The notes: generated by a model from the letters alone, not told the origin. A DNA stretch of 64,000 nucleotides from Caccousia sp900752115 (GCA_902472225.1 CABRNB010000002.1:9820-73819), one strand, 5' to 3'. Positions 17,287 through 26,007 are shown, counted from the stretch's first letter. Program-made: numbers and translations.

Positions 17287-18357
17287 TTATCCTGCCGCTG
17301 CATCATCCGGAAGGAGCGCGACACATTGGCTGCCCATCGTCCGATATCTTTCCTCTGCCGTTTCCACGGGATAGCGGACCAGGCCGTTTGACTCATTGGG
17401 ATCATAAAAAAGATAGCATTCCGCGTCGCGTCCAACCAGAACCATGCAGTGCTGGTTTACAGGATACAGATACGTTTCCGTATGATCGTAAGACTGCCAT
17501 TGATACATTTCCGTCGTCTCTTCCATATCAATGGTTACCCAGACGGCGGCGGGCTGCCTTTGGGTCAGAACGACTTCCTGAAATATCTCTTCAAGGGAAA
17601 GCCCCGTTAAATTGACGGCCTGCCATTCCGATCCCTCGGTGCAGCTTTGGAGGGCTTTTTCGATCACAGGGGCAAAGCAGCCCCATCCGCCGGTTTCGCT
17701 GAACGGATCCCCTGCATATGCTTCAGTGGGATCGGGGCCGTACCGGCATCCCCATTCCAGATAGACCGGTTCCATCGGAAGCGCTTCCTGCACAAAAGCT
17801 TCGGGCGAAAGAGAAAACCCGCAGTTCTGGAGCAGCATATCGGCGCAGACAGCTTCGCAGCCGTTGGGAAGAATGTTTTCCTGGCTCAAATAGGGCACAT
17901 CGTGCAGCAGAAAGCGGAAATCCTCATCAGAGAGTCCCAGATAATCGCGGATGATGAGAATGGCGTCCGGCCCCACGGCGGAATAACAGTATTGAAACAG
18001 TTCATTCTGATCCGCGGAGGAAGAGAACTCATTCAAAGAGTCCCAGAAAAAAGAGGAAGCTTCTGTGTCCAGAAGCATTTCGCCATACCAATCGGATTCC
18101 TCCTTGGCAGAAGCGCCTTCCCGAAATTGTGACAGAAAATAGGCGCTTGAAAAGGGAATGTTTTTGGAAAACTGGTTGGAGTGCAAACGGGGGAGGAGCC
18201 AGACGGCAGTGAGGACGGCGGTCAGAAGGATCAGCGCAAAGAAGAGACAAAGAGCAAGCCGAAAAGAGCGGCGCCGGACATGTGTGGTGGTGCTGTTGTT
18301 TTCCGAGCAATGTGGCGGAATGAAGTTGGTAGTTTTCCGGTAGTGGCGGCCCGTCAT
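17287..18357 (-). CDS. membrane-anchored C39-like cysteine peptidase (Peptidase_C39_2)
   Basis: The product is about 356 residues. A basic N-terminal tail of about 35 residues precedes one membrane segment (LALCLFFALILLTAVLTAVWLL), so the rest is extracytoplasmic. The peptidase-like domain begins at VPYLSQENILPNGCEAVCADMLLQ (catalytic Cys in GCEAV), with His in NQHCMVLVG and Asp in FYDPNES. These are the hallmarks of the C39-like domain seen in cell-surface proteins. The start at 18357 follows AAAGGAGG; upstream ATGs at 18378 and 18402 are alternatives. It appears monocistronic. The substrate is unknown. Confidence 0.8.
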   Translation of the reverse strand: MTGRHYRKTTNFIPPHCSENNSTTTHVRRRSFRLALCLFFALILLTAVLTAVWLLPRLHSNQFSKNIPFSSAYFLSQFREGASAKEESDWYGEMLLDTEASSFFWDSLNEFSSSADQNELFQYCYSAVGPDAILIIRDYLGLSDEDFRFLLHDVPYLSQENILPNGCEAVCADMLLQNCGFSLSPEAFVQEALPMEPVYLEWGCRYGPDPTEAYAGDPFSETGGWGCFAPVIEKALQSCTEGSEWQAVNLTGLSLEEIFQEVVLTQRQPAAVWVTIDMEETTEMYQWQSYDHTETYLYPVNQHCMVLVGRDAECYLFYDPNESNGLVRYPVETAEERYRTMGSQCVALLPDDAAAG

Positions 18358-18485
18358 GTTGCGTTCCTCCTTTTGCATCTGTTTCTCTCCTGTCTGCTCC
18401 ATTTGCCGGCAGGTATGTTTCTTATTAAAAGAAAAACGTGGCAGTCTGTAAAATGGTTACAAAAATTATTAGAAGAGTGGTGAAA

Positions 18486-18528
18486 AAAACACCAACCGAT
18501 GAGATCCTCCCTCGTCGGTTGGTGTTTT
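18486..18528 (-). terminator. intrinsic terminator after the PHP phosphatase
   Basis: AAAACACCAACCGA (18486-18499) pairs perfectly with 18515-18528, and the minus strand continues into a run of seven T. It starts two bases after the stop codon of the phosphatase gene. Confidence 0.9.
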
Positions 18529-18529
18529 A

Positions 18530-19327
18530 CTATGAATTTGCAAAATCTTTTTGTGTTTGCGGAAACGCCTGCATCATGCTTGAAATGTTTGCACCTGCAT
18601 GTTCCGGAGTATGGGCGTCCGAAGCAAAGCGAATATCAACATTTTTGTTTTTAAAAACATCCAGCATGTTTTTATTCATACCTAATTCTTCAAATCCGTA
18701 ATTTAAAGCGAGTCCGCCGCTTTGCTCCGCATACATGTGATGAGAATTTAATTCATCGGCTGACAGACCGTAAGCGGCAGTTAAATCATTCGCGGGGTAA
18801 TGGTGGAAGCATTTGATAGAGTCTGGGTGTGCCACCCCGGAAAACAAGCCGCTTTTTACGAGGCGGAGCATCAGGTCATAATATTTTCGATAAATTTGTT
18901 CCACATCAATCCCATTCCAAAATTCTGCTTTATGGTCAAATCCGAACCCATCAACCCAATGGATTGAGCCTACGGCAAAATCAAAGTGAAAGGAGTGAAG
19001 AATATCGCCGATCAGCTTTTCATATTCAGGAAAGTAACATATCTCAAGCCCCCATTTTATTTTTATGGGAAATTCGATGCTTCTCATTTCAGTAATAAGC
19101 GCCTGAAAATCCTTAATGGACAGCTTCCCTTTTTTGCTGTACCAGTTTTTCTGATAATCGCTGTACTCACAAATGGAGGCATACATGGGAGCGAATTCTG
19201 CAAAACGGTGAGAATGTTCCAAAAGATAAATTTCATCGATTCCGATGCTTACTGCTTGCTGAACAAATTGGTCGATCCATTCTTTTGTATACGGTCCTTT
19301 TTCAATATGAATATGCACATCTGTCAT
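18530..19327 (-). CDS. PHP-domain phosphatase, histidinol-phosphatase-like
   Basis: The product is 265 residues. PHP metal ligands are visible: VHIHIEKG at the N-terminus, LLEHSHRF near 36, GLEICYFP near 92, GSIHWVDGFGF near 120, GVAHPDSIK near 170 and ASDAHTPE near 233. This layout fits HisK-type histidinol-phosphate phosphatases. The ATG follows AAAGGAG. Its codons are clearly AT-richer than the surrounding genes (many AAA, ATT, TTT), which suggests recent acquisition. No other his genes are nearby, so the biosynthetic role is not confirmed by context. Confidence 0.82.
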   Translation of the reverse strand: MTDVHIHIEKGPYTKEWIDQFVQQAVSIGIDEIYLLEHSHRFAEFAPMYASICEYSDYQKNWYSKKGKLSIKDFQALITEMRSIEFPIKIKWGLEICYFPEYEKLIGDILHSFHFDFAVGSIHWVDGFGFDHKAEFWNGIDVEQIYRKYYDLMLRLVKSGLFSGVAHPDSIKCFHHYPANDLTAAYGLSADELNSHHMYAEQSGGLALNYGFEELGMNKNMLDVFKNKNVDIRFASDAHTPEHAGANISSMMQAFPQTQKDFANS

Positions 19328-19485
19328 TTTGACTCCTTTTCTCTATTCCGATTATAAGAGAAATTATTTCGTGTTTTCTTATGAACCTGTTTTGGGCTGC
19401 AGATTAAAGAAGCAGAGAAGGGGACAACGATACTTTTCGAAATGCTTGGACGTACTTTCTTTTGCTTGTTGTTCCATTAAATAAA

Positions 19486-19517
19486 CAAGGATTCAACATA
19501 CAATCGCTGAATCCTTG
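19486..19517 (-). terminator. probable terminator after the lipoprotein gene
   Basis: A perfect 10-bp stem (CAAGGATTCA with TGAATCCTTG) with a 12-base loop lies about 57 bases past the lipoprotein stop and is followed on the minus strand by a T-rich stretch. Confidence 0.6.
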
Positions 19518-19573
19518 CTCATTTTCTTCTGTTGTAGTTCTTTATGGCGAGATTTCAGGAAAAGGTCCATAGC

Positions 19574-20392
19574 TCAGGAACCGCTTGAAGGCTCGATCGG
19601 GACCGGCTCCGCAGCGGAAGAGGAGGGAAGCACGTTTGTTCCGAAGGACTTGGAATGGGAAATGGTTTGCAGGCTGACAACGGTAACGCCGCGGGTATCC
19701 TCATCTGTAATTGTCCCCCGGTATCCGACGCGGATGGTATCACCCAACAAAAGACCATCGAGGCCGGCACTGCTTTCCTCATCAAAGGAAAAGGCGAGTT
19801 GACGGTCATCCTCTGTTGTAATCACAAGGGAATGCATGGCAGCTTCTACGACGAGTCCCTCTACATAGGAGACGCTGTCCTCTCCCATCAGCTGAAAACA
19901 GGCTGCAACCTCTTCGCTGCTGATCATCATTTCTGTAAATAATTCTTCTTTCTGCTCATCTGCATAAGGGCAGGAGGACGGAAGGGAAAAGCAAAATACA
20001 TCCTGAGAACGCTCTCCGAGGAACTGAAGAGTTTCGACGCTCTGATCCGAAGCGTTTTCCCACCAGTCGGATTTGACGCAGTACAGCGTCAAAAGAGGAG
20101 CCCCCTTGTCGTTCTGAAAATAAAAAGAAACCTGTGAATAATCCGATTGATCTTCCGTTTGGTCTCCGTGGGTAACTACGATTTTGTAGTTTGCTGATTT
20201 CCATCTTGCCGGAACAGCGAAGGAAAAGCCGAGTTCGACGTTTTCATATATAAAAGGTTCTTCCTCCGCAGCCGAGGAGCTTAAAACTGCGCTTTCCAAA
20301 AGAGTGGCGGAAACAGTTTCCCCGGAAGATGAGCAAGATGAGAAAAGAAATGCCAGCAACAGAACAACAGGGAGAAAGGGAGCATTTCGCAC
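19574..20392 (-). CDS. putative lipoprotein of unknown function
   Basis: The product is 272 residues. The N-terminus is a lipoprotein signal (MRNAPFLPVVLLLAFLFSSC) with Cys20 as the likely lipidated residue, followed by a Ser/Ala/Glu-rich linker. The middle part, VELGFSFAVPARWKSANYKI, resembles the start of a surface beta-domain found in many clostridial lipoproteins. The C-terminal part, about residues 180-255, looks like a small beta-barrel (TIRVGYRGTITDED). The gene has its own promoter and a terminator-like hairpin in the leader. No function can be assigned. Confidence 0.75.
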   Translation of the reverse strand: MRNAPFLPVVLLLAFLFSSCSSSGETVSATLLESAVLSSSAAEEEPFIYENVELGFSFAVPARWKSANYKIVVTHGDQTEDQSDYSQVSFYFQNDKGAPLLTLYCVKSDWWENASDQSVETLQFLGERSQDVFCFSLPSSCPYADEQKEELFTEMMISSEEVAACFQLMGEDSVSYVEGLVVEAAMHSLVITTEDDRQLAFSFDEESSAGLDGLLLGDTIRVGYRGTITDEDTRGVTVVSLQTISHSKSFGTNVLPSSSAAEPVPIEPSSGS

Positions 20393-20410
20393 AGCAATTC
20401 CCCTTTCACA

Positions 20411-20510
20411 GCAAAATAAAAAGATCCCGGCAGGAAAAATAGGTATACCAAATCAAGGCACAACCTGCCCGGGATGTTTTCAGCATACATTTTTCGATCG
20501 GATTAGTCAA
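20411..20510 (-). promoter_or_regulatory. promoter and terminator-like leader of the lipoprotein gene
   Basis: On the minus strand, TTGACT (20505-20510) and TATGCT (20482-20487) are 17 bases apart. Transcription would begin at about 20475, where a stem of 11-12 bases starts (20464-20475 with 20424-20434, one bulge). The stem is followed by TTTTTATTTT and then the lipoprotein ribosome site. A transcript would meet a terminator before the gene, as in an attenuator or an independent small RNA. Confidence 0.55.
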
Positions 20511-20933
20511 TCTTCGTAAGGGGATTGTAACAATCGGTTACAAAGCTGTAACAGAAGAAGAAATGCAGGATAAAAACGTTTCTTCTTTCACGATTAAGGG
20601 TTGACATACATGTTTTTCCTCGATCGGGCAAAGAAGATGAAGTGAAGATGAGAAAAATTTGCATTTCCATGTGCATCTTTGCCAAATTGTTCCAAATAAA
20701 TTTTCCATAGAAAAGACTTGAATGGCTTTGAATGCAAGTAAACCGGAGAAAACGGAAGAAAACAGGACGAATCTGAACCTTAATTCGATGAGAACGGTTT
20801 GCGGTTTCAAATACAGGGATGTATACTTGCCGAAGAAAGAAAAGAGCTGGATGGGAGGGGAAAGGAAGGACGTTTCCGGGGCGTTTCCCGGAGTTGGCCA
20901 ACAGGCTTCCGCAAGCCGGACAGGAGGGAAAAC
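20511..20933 (+). other. intergenic region before the ABC exporter
   Basis: This stretch has no convincing gene on either strand. A TTGACA at 20601-20606 is present but has no good -10 at the usual distance, so the exporter promoter is not pinned down. The sequence becomes purine-rich towards the CAGGAGGG ribosome site at the end. Confidence 0.4.
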
Positions 20934-22688
20934 ATGTTCCGAATCAAATGGCTTTGGAAGTATATGGGGGAGAAGAGAAATCTGTTTGTGGTGGCCATGG
21001 TATTGTCTGCCGTCACATCAGCCATGCTGGTCATTAACCCTATGCTTTCACAAAAGCTCATCGACGAAGTCATCACCCCGCAAAATACCGATCTGCTGCT
21101 TCCGATCTTGGGCGCCATGCTTGCTGTTCAGCTCGCAAGGCTGACCATGCGCTATACCATGATCGTGTTGCTGGAAAAGAGCAGCCAGTGTACCTTCAAT
21201 GGTCTGAGACGAAAAATGTATGACGTTCTTCAAAATGAAGACGCCCGTTTTTACCATGGTATCAGAACTGGTGACCTTATGACCCGCATGACGAACGATT
21301 TGGATCTGGTTCGCCATGCCATCGCATGGATCTCCTATGTTACAGTTGATTCCATTGTTGTTTTTCTTGCCGCGCTGATTTATCTCGGTTCAGTGAACAT
21401 AGAGTTGATGCTTTGCCTTGCAGCCATTACGCCCTTCATTTTGCTTATCACACGCTTTTTCTCCAGAATTATTCATCCCATGTTTGTGATGCTGCGGCAA
21501 AAGCTTTCCAGTCTGAATACCGTAGCACAGGAGAACATTGAAGGCAACCGGGTGGTCAAGGCGTTTGCCCGGGAGGAGTATGAGAACCAGAAGTTCGAGG
21601 AGAAGAATGAAGATTACCGCCAGATGAATCTGAAAACGACATATGTCGGCGTTAAATTTCATCCTCTTATCGATCTGCTTTCCCAGTCTCTCACCGTAAC
21701 GACTCTTCTTGTAGGCGGAATTTTTATGATTCAGGGAAAACTGACAGCAGGCGAAATCCTGGCGTTTTCTTCCCTGACCTGGGCGCTGGCCAATCCTCTG
21801 CGCAACCTTGGTATGCTGATCAATGATATTCAGCGCTTTTTTGCTTCGTGCCAGATGATCATTGAGATTTTCTATGCGCAGCCTTCCATTGCCGACCGGT
21901 ATCAGGCGAAAGATCCGGGAAAAAGACCCGAGGGAGACGTGGAGTTCCGGGATGTTTCTCTTAAGATTGACGGAACGATGATTCTGGACGATATCAGCTT
22001 CCATATTAAGCCGGGTCAGACGCTGGGAATCATCGGAACGACCGGATCCGGGAAGACGACGCTTACCGGAATGCTGACCCGCATCAACGACCCGACTTCG
22101 GGCGAGGTGCTTCTCGACGGCGAACCGGTGCAGAGCTATACGCTTCAGGCTCTGCGGCGCTATATCGGTGTGGCCATGCAGGATGTGTTCCTTTTCTCGG
22201 ATACCGTAGACGCCAATATTGCCTACGGCAGGCCGGATATGCCTTTTGAGGAGGTACAGGATTATGCCCGCCGTGCTGGTGCGGATGAGTTTATCCGGCG
22301 GATGGAGGAGGGGTACGATACCCTCGTTGGTGAACGCGGTGTGGGACTTTCCGGTGGTCAGAAGCAGCGTCTTTCGCTTGCGCGTGCGCTGGCGATCCGA
22401 CCTTCGGTGCTGATCCTGGACGATACCACGTCTGCGGTTGATATGGAGACGGAAAAGTATTTGCAGGAGCAGCTGCGGCAGCTTGATTTTCCCTGCACAA
22501 AGATCATCATTGCGCAGAGAATTTCTTCCATTGAGGACGCCGATTTGATTCTTGTGCTGGACGGCGGAAAAATCATTGAGCGCGGTACGCATCGCGAGCT
22601 GCTGAGACACAAAGGCTTCTATCGTCATATCTGGGCAATCCAGAACAGCAAGGAGGAGGGTGAGGAGCTTGGCGCGCAATCGATTTGA
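20934..22688 (+). CDS. ABC exporter half-transporter, subunit 1
   Basis: A 584-residue type I exporter half: six membrane helices in residues 1-310, then an ATPase with Walker A GTTGSGKTT near 370, signature LSGGQKQRLS near 480 and Walker B VLILDDTTSAVD near 500. The residue after Walker B is Asp instead of the catalytic Glu, which marks the degenerate site of heterodimeric exporters. The ATG follows CAGGAGGG. The next gene overlaps it and supplies the complementary half. Such pairs export drugs, lipids or peptides; the cargo is unknown. Confidence 0.92.
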   Translation: MFRIKWLWKYMGEKRNLFVVAMVLSAVTSAMLVINPMLSQKLIDEVITPQNTDLLLPILGAMLAVQLARLTMRYTMIVLLEKSSQCTFNGLRRKMYDVLQNEDARFYHGIRTGDLMTRMTNDLDLVRHAIAWISYVTVDSIVVFLAALIYLGSVNIELMLCLAAITPFILLITRFFSRIIHPMFVMLRQKLSSLNTVAQENIEGNRVVKAFAREEYENQKFEEKNEDYRQMNLKTTYVGVKFHPLIDLLSQSLTVTTLLVGGIFMIQGKLTAGEILAFSSLTWALANPLRNLGMLINDIQRFFASCQMIIEIFYAQPSIADRYQAKDPGKRPEGDVEFRDVSLKIDGTMILDDISFHIKPGQTLGIIGTTGSGKTTLTGMLTRINDPTSGEVLLDGEPVQSYTLQALRRYIGVAMQDVFLFSDTVDANIAYGRPDMPFEEVQDYARRAGADEFIRRMEEGYDTLVGERGVGLSGGQKQRLSLARALAIRPSVLILDDTTSAVDMETEKYLQEQLRQLDFPCTKIIIAQRISSIEDADLILVLDGGKIIERGTHRELLRHKGFYRHIWAIQNSKEEGEELGAQSI

Positions 22689-24492
22689 TGTGGATGAAAC
22701 CCTGGAAGCCCCTCTTAATTTTAAAAACCTGAAGAAGGTCATGGTTTATGTGGCGCGCTGCAAGGGCCGGATGCTGTCGGCGCTTCTGCTCAGCGGCGTG
22801 GGAAGTGTCATTGGCCTGACCGGTCCGATGCTGATTCAGTATGCCATGGATTATTCGATCCCTCAGGGAAATGTGGATCAGTTGATAAAACTTTCTATTC
22901 TGCTTGGCGTCACCATTTTGATCAATGTGCTTTTTACGGCGATCCGACGTATTGTTGTGGCTCAGGCGGCGCAGACGATGGTGCATGATATCCGCAGGGA
23001 TTTGTTTGCACATCTTCAGGTCCTCCCGTTTTCCTATTATGACAACCGGCCTCATGGCAAAATTCTCGTGCGTATCGTACACTATGTGAACAATGTCTCG
23101 GATGTTTTGTCAAACGGTCTTCTTGATTTCATTATTGAGATCATCAATATTATCTTTATCATTATTTTTATGTTCCAGGTGAGTGTGCCCCTGGCAACTG
23201 TGACGGTCGCCGGTCTGCCTGTTCTCATTGTCTTTATCCTCCTGATTAAGCCAAAGCAGAGAAGGGCATACCAGCAGGTTTCGAACAAGAATTCCAATTT
23301 GAATGCATATGTGCAGGAGTCGATTGAAGGAGTGAAAGTGACACAGGCCTTCAACCGTCAGGAAACAAATCTGGGAATTCTGGATCGGCTGATTGAGGAA
23401 CGCCGTAAGGCTTGGATGCGTACGATTTACATTTCGAACTCTGTTTGGTTTTCAACGGAGACGATTTCGCAGATTGTATTTTCTCTCGTTTACATCGTAG
23501 GTGCGTACATGCTCCATCCAATGGCTTCTTTCGGTGTTTTGCTTGCAATGGGAACCTATGCGTCGAAATTCTGGCAGCCGATTGTCAACCTGGCGAATAT
23601 CTATAATAAGTTTATCGACGCGATGGCTTATCTGGAGCGTATTTTTGAAACCATGAATGAGCCTCCCGTAATCGAGGATCGCCCCGGCGCCATTGAGCTT
23701 CCGCCGATCACCGGACGTGTGGAGTTTGATCATGTGAATTTTGGTTATGAACCGGGCCAGAAGATTCTGCGTGATGTCAGTTTTACCGCTGAACCTGGGG
23801 AAAGCATCGCAATTGTTGGTCCGACCGGCGCGGGCAAGACAACAATTGTAAATCTGATTAGCCGTTTCTATAATATTGAAGAGGGCGCTGTTTTGATCGA
23901 CGGTCACAGTGTTATGGATGTGACACTGCATTCTCTTCGCAGTCAGATGGGCATTATGCTGCAGGACAGCTTTGTGTTTTCCGGTACTATTGCTGATAAC
24001 ATTCGTTACGGCAGACTGGACGCGAGCGATGCGGATATTGTTCGTGTATCCAAGCTTTTGTGTGCAGATGAATTCATTCAGAAGCTTCCCCATGGATATG
24101 ATACGGAGGTTAAGGAACGAGGCGGCGGATTGTCACAGGGACAGAAGCAGTTGATCGCTTTTGCCCGTACGCTGCTGGCGGATCCGAAAATCCTGGTTCT
24201 GGATGAGGCAACATCGTCTATTGACACTTCGACGGAACAGCTGCTCCAGAGGGGAATCAACCTCCTTCTCCAGGGCAGAACCTCCTTTATTATAGCACAC
24301 CGTCTTTCGACCATCCGCAGCTGTACACGAATCATGTATATTGACGGCGGCGAGATTAAGGAAGCCGGTTCGCATGACGAGTTGATGGCGAAAAAGGGCT
24401 ACTACTATAATCTTTATATGGCTCAGTACCGCGCGGAGCCGGAAGAAGAGACAATGCCTGTGCCTGCAGCAGGCGAGGTTTCTCCGGCATAA
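22660..24492 (+). CDS. ABC exporter half-transporter, subunit 2
   Basis: A 610-residue type I exporter half. Walker A is GPTGAGKTT near residue 390, and Walker B is ILVLDEATSSID with the catalytic Glu present. Its signature is LSQGQKQLI instead of LSGGQ. Thus this subunit's functional Walker site pairs with the good signature of subunit 1, and its poor signature pairs with the Asp site of subunit 1. The start is GTG at 22660 (overlap of 29 bases, AAGGAGG close by) or TTG at 22669. A strong terminator follows. Confidence 0.92.
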   Translation: MRSLARNRFDVDETLEAPLNFKNLKKVMVYVARCKGRMLSALLLSGVGSVIGLTGPMLIQYAMDYSIPQGNVDQLIKLSILLGVTILINVLFTAIRRIVVAQAAQTMVHDIRRDLFAHLQVLPFSYYDNRPHGKILVRIVHYVNNVSDVLSNGLLDFIIEIINIIFIIIFMFQVSVPLATVTVAGLPVLIVFILLIKPKQRRAYQQVSNKNSNLNAYVQESIEGVKVTQAFNRQETNLGILDRLIEERRKAWMRTIYISNSVWFSTETISQIVFSLVYIVGAYMLHPMASFGVLLAMGTYASKFWQPIVNLANIYNKFIDAMAYLERIFETMNEPPVIEDRPGAIELPPITGRVEFDHVNFGYEPGQKILRDVSFTAEPGESIAIVGPTGAGKTTIVNLISRFYNIEEGAVLIDGHSVMDVTLHSLRSQMGIMLQDSFVFSGTIADNIRYGRLDASDADIVRVSKLLCADEFIQKLPHGYDTEVKERGGGLSQGQKQLIAFARTLLADPKILVLDEATSSIDTSTEQLLQRGINLLLQGRTSFIIAHRLSTIRSCTRIMYIDGGEIKEAGSHDELMAKKGYYYNLYMAQYRAEPEEETMPVPAAGEVSPA

Positions 24493-24507
24493 AGTGTAAT
24501 GGGACAG

Positions 24508-24549
24508 AAAAGAGAGGGGAAACGCAGGGATGCGCTTCCCCTCTCTTTT
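24508..24549 (+). terminator. intrinsic terminator of the ABC exporter operon
   Basis: AAAAGAGAGGGGAA (24508-24521) pairs perfectly with 24536-24549, which ends in TTTT, directly after the exporter stop. Confidence 0.9.
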
Positions 24550-24692
24550 ACTTTTGCGTGCCTTATGAGCGTTAAGTCTTTCCTCCCCATGGTATTCCGA
24601 AGGCTCTCGAGGAGAAAAGGCCTTTTCTGCGTCGTGTCAGAATCTGAGTGTCTCTTTGATGTGATAGATTTTGCCCGGATTTTGTGAATGAC

Positions 24693-24731
24693 TGTGCTCT
24701 TGATGTGAAAAATATTCACATCAAGAGCACA
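24693..24731. repeat. perfect 17-bp inverted repeat
   Basis: TGTGCTCTTGATGTGAA (24693-24709) and its exact complement (24715-24731) flank a 5-base loop. Neither side is followed by a T-run. The right arm contains the stop codon of a small leftward frame. A 16-bp palindrome, AGAAAAGGCCTTTTCT, lies at 24613-24628. The role is unknown. Confidence 0.7.
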
Positions 24732-24945
24732 CAAATCCCTTGGCATACGGGATAAAATCCGCTTTTTGTTCCTCTTCAAACCATGATGACTGGCAATCGC
24801 GGTGTTCTGTCAACACAATGCGAAAAGCTGCCGCAGGTTTTCCAAAGACAACTCGGACAGAGGCTTTGACGCAGGCTTCGGCGCACTTTCTGATGTAACG
24901 GTCATAGAGAACAAGTGGGGGATTCGGATTCAGACAGGCATGCAA
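24721..24945 (-). CDS. possible small protein overlapping the DUF3795 gene
   Basis: A 74-residue frame starting at 24945, 44 bases inside the end of the DUF3795 gene and in another frame. It reads VLYDRYIRKCAEACVKAS then VRVVFGKPAAAFRIVLTEHR, with balanced composition and several cysteines. The ribosome site is weak (GAAG). It could be a real downstream gene, or the remnant of a longer DUF3795 fusion broken by a frameshift near 24905. I do not recognise a family. Confidence 0.35.
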   Translation of the reverse strand: MHACLNPNPPLVLYDRYIRKCAEACVKASVRVVFGKPAAAFRIVLTEHRDCQSSWFEEEQKADFIPYAKGFVCS

Positions 24946-25333
24946 GAGCTTCTTCGAGGCGTGTTCCGCTCAAAATGTAATCAATCAACTCTTCAGGCTC
25001 GTCAAAGTCGTCGTAATCGCCGGAAATCCCATTTCGATGATAGACAATTCCGTTCTTCTCGTTTTCTTCCAGGCAATTGAGAAGTTCTTCCTCGCCATAC
25101 CGTTGAATGAAAAGGGTAAAGGTGTACGGCTTGATCTTACTGAGCATCCCTTTCCGGCACATTTGGGTCTCGCATTCATAGCAATGCCCTAATCCGTGTT
25201 CCAAGGAGCATTCTCTGTTCTCACACGACTCTTTGTCCGGACAGTTCCCGGAGCCACAGCCGGCGCAGACAGCGTTTTCAGAGCAGAGACAGCAGGCAAG
25301 GCCACATCGTGCGATACCAAGTTCTCGTTTCAT
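24902..25333 (-). CDS. DUF3795 cysteine-rich protein
   Basis: The product is 143 residues. The N-terminal ~65 residues carry regularly spaced cysteines (IARCGLACCLCSENAVCAG, then CPDKESC, CSLEHGLGHCYEC), the mark of DUF3795, a probable zinc- or metal-binding family of unknown function common in anaerobes. The C-terminal half is acidic (GISGDYDDFDEPEELIDYIL). A CGGAGG site stands eight bases before the ATG. There is no operon apart from the small overlapping frame. Confidence 0.85.
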   Translation of the reverse strand: MKRELGIARCGLACCLCSENAVCAGCGSGNCPDKESCENRECSLEHGLGHCYECETQMCRKGMLSKIKPYTFTLFIQRYGEEELLNCLEENEKNGIVYHRNGISGDYDDFDEPEELIDYILSGTRLEEALACLSESESPTCSL

Positions 25334-25339
25334 AAGAAA

Positions 25340-25640
25340 AGCCTCCGTTTGTAGTATTTTATTGTATTTCCATCATATCACATAAAGTCAAAAAGTACAA
25401 CGGAAGAAAGACATAAAACGACAAAAACAGATTATTTGCTATTTTTTTATCTTTGTTTTTGTTATGAAAGAAAAATGTTGCGGAAATATCTTTTGAAGAA
25501 TAGCAGGAGAAATGTTCCTTTGGTGTTTTTTTCAAGATCCTTTTTTAAAGGATCTTGCCAAAAATATTGCTTACCGGAAACATCCAAATTCTAAATATTT
25601 GTTTGTTTAACGCAGATGCAGTCTGTATAGAGGACGTAAA
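25340..25640. other. AT-rich gap with a hairpin
   Basis: There is no gene. AAGATCCTTT (25534-25543) and AAAGGATCTT (25547-25556) form a perfect 10-bp hairpin without a T-run after it. The region is much AT-richer than the sequence on its right. Confidence 0.5.
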
Positions 25641-25655
25641 ATTTGGTGTTCTCCC

Positions 25656-25860
25656 CGGTGGGGGAGCAGCACTGGTCTCTGTTCCCAATTCGATCGATGT
25701 CTTACTGCGTGCTACCGGTATTTGATACCTGGAGCCGCAGACGGTGCCCGGCTCTGTCTGCGGCGGCGTGGCCGCCTTGCCAATCGCCGACCGCTGCGCC
25801 TGAGATTTCTTCCTTGTTCCGCCGCAGGCGGCGGTCGAAATCTCAGCCCGCGCCGGACCC
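25656..25860. repeat. cluster of GC-rich hairpins, probable intergenic repeat element
   Basis: Several inverted repeats follow each other: CTCCCC/GGGGAG near 25656-25671, GGTAT/ATACC near 25717-25729, GCCGCAGAC/GTCTGCGGC (25734-25742 with 25756-25764), and TGAGATTTC/GAAATCTCA (25801-25809 with 25837-25845) enclosing GCCGC/GCGGC. No reading frame is convincing. It lies between an AT-rich gap and the tRNA-Ser terminator. Confidence 0.5.
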
Positions 25861-25881
25861 GGCGCTCGGGTTCAAAGCAAA

Positions 25882-25918
25882 AAATAAAGCAGCTGCACAA
25901 AATACAGCTGCTTTATTT
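25882..25918 (-). terminator. intrinsic terminator of the tRNA-Ser pair
   Basis: AAATAAAGCAGCTG (25882-25895) pairs with 25905-25918 and runs into TTTATTTTTT on the minus strand, immediately after the tRNA 3' end. Confidence 0.88.
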
Positions 25919-26007
25919 GGCGGAGAAAGAGGGATTTGAACCCTCGCGCCGGTTACCCGACCTACTCCCTTAGCAGGGGAGCCCCTTCACCACTTGGGTA
26001 TTTCTCC
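25918..26007 (-). tRNA. tRNA-Ser (anticodon GCT)
   Basis: The 90-base gene has the acceptor stem GGAGAAA/TTTCTCC, the anticodon loop CTGCTAA giving GCT, a long variable arm typical of serine tRNA, the T-loop GGTTCAAATCC and an encoded CCA. It decodes AGC/AGU. Confidence 0.95.

Noticed and set aside
20503..20901. A 132-residue leftward frame in the gap before the exporter
   Set aside because: Composition is not protein-like, there is no ribosome site, and it overlaps the lipoprotein promoter.
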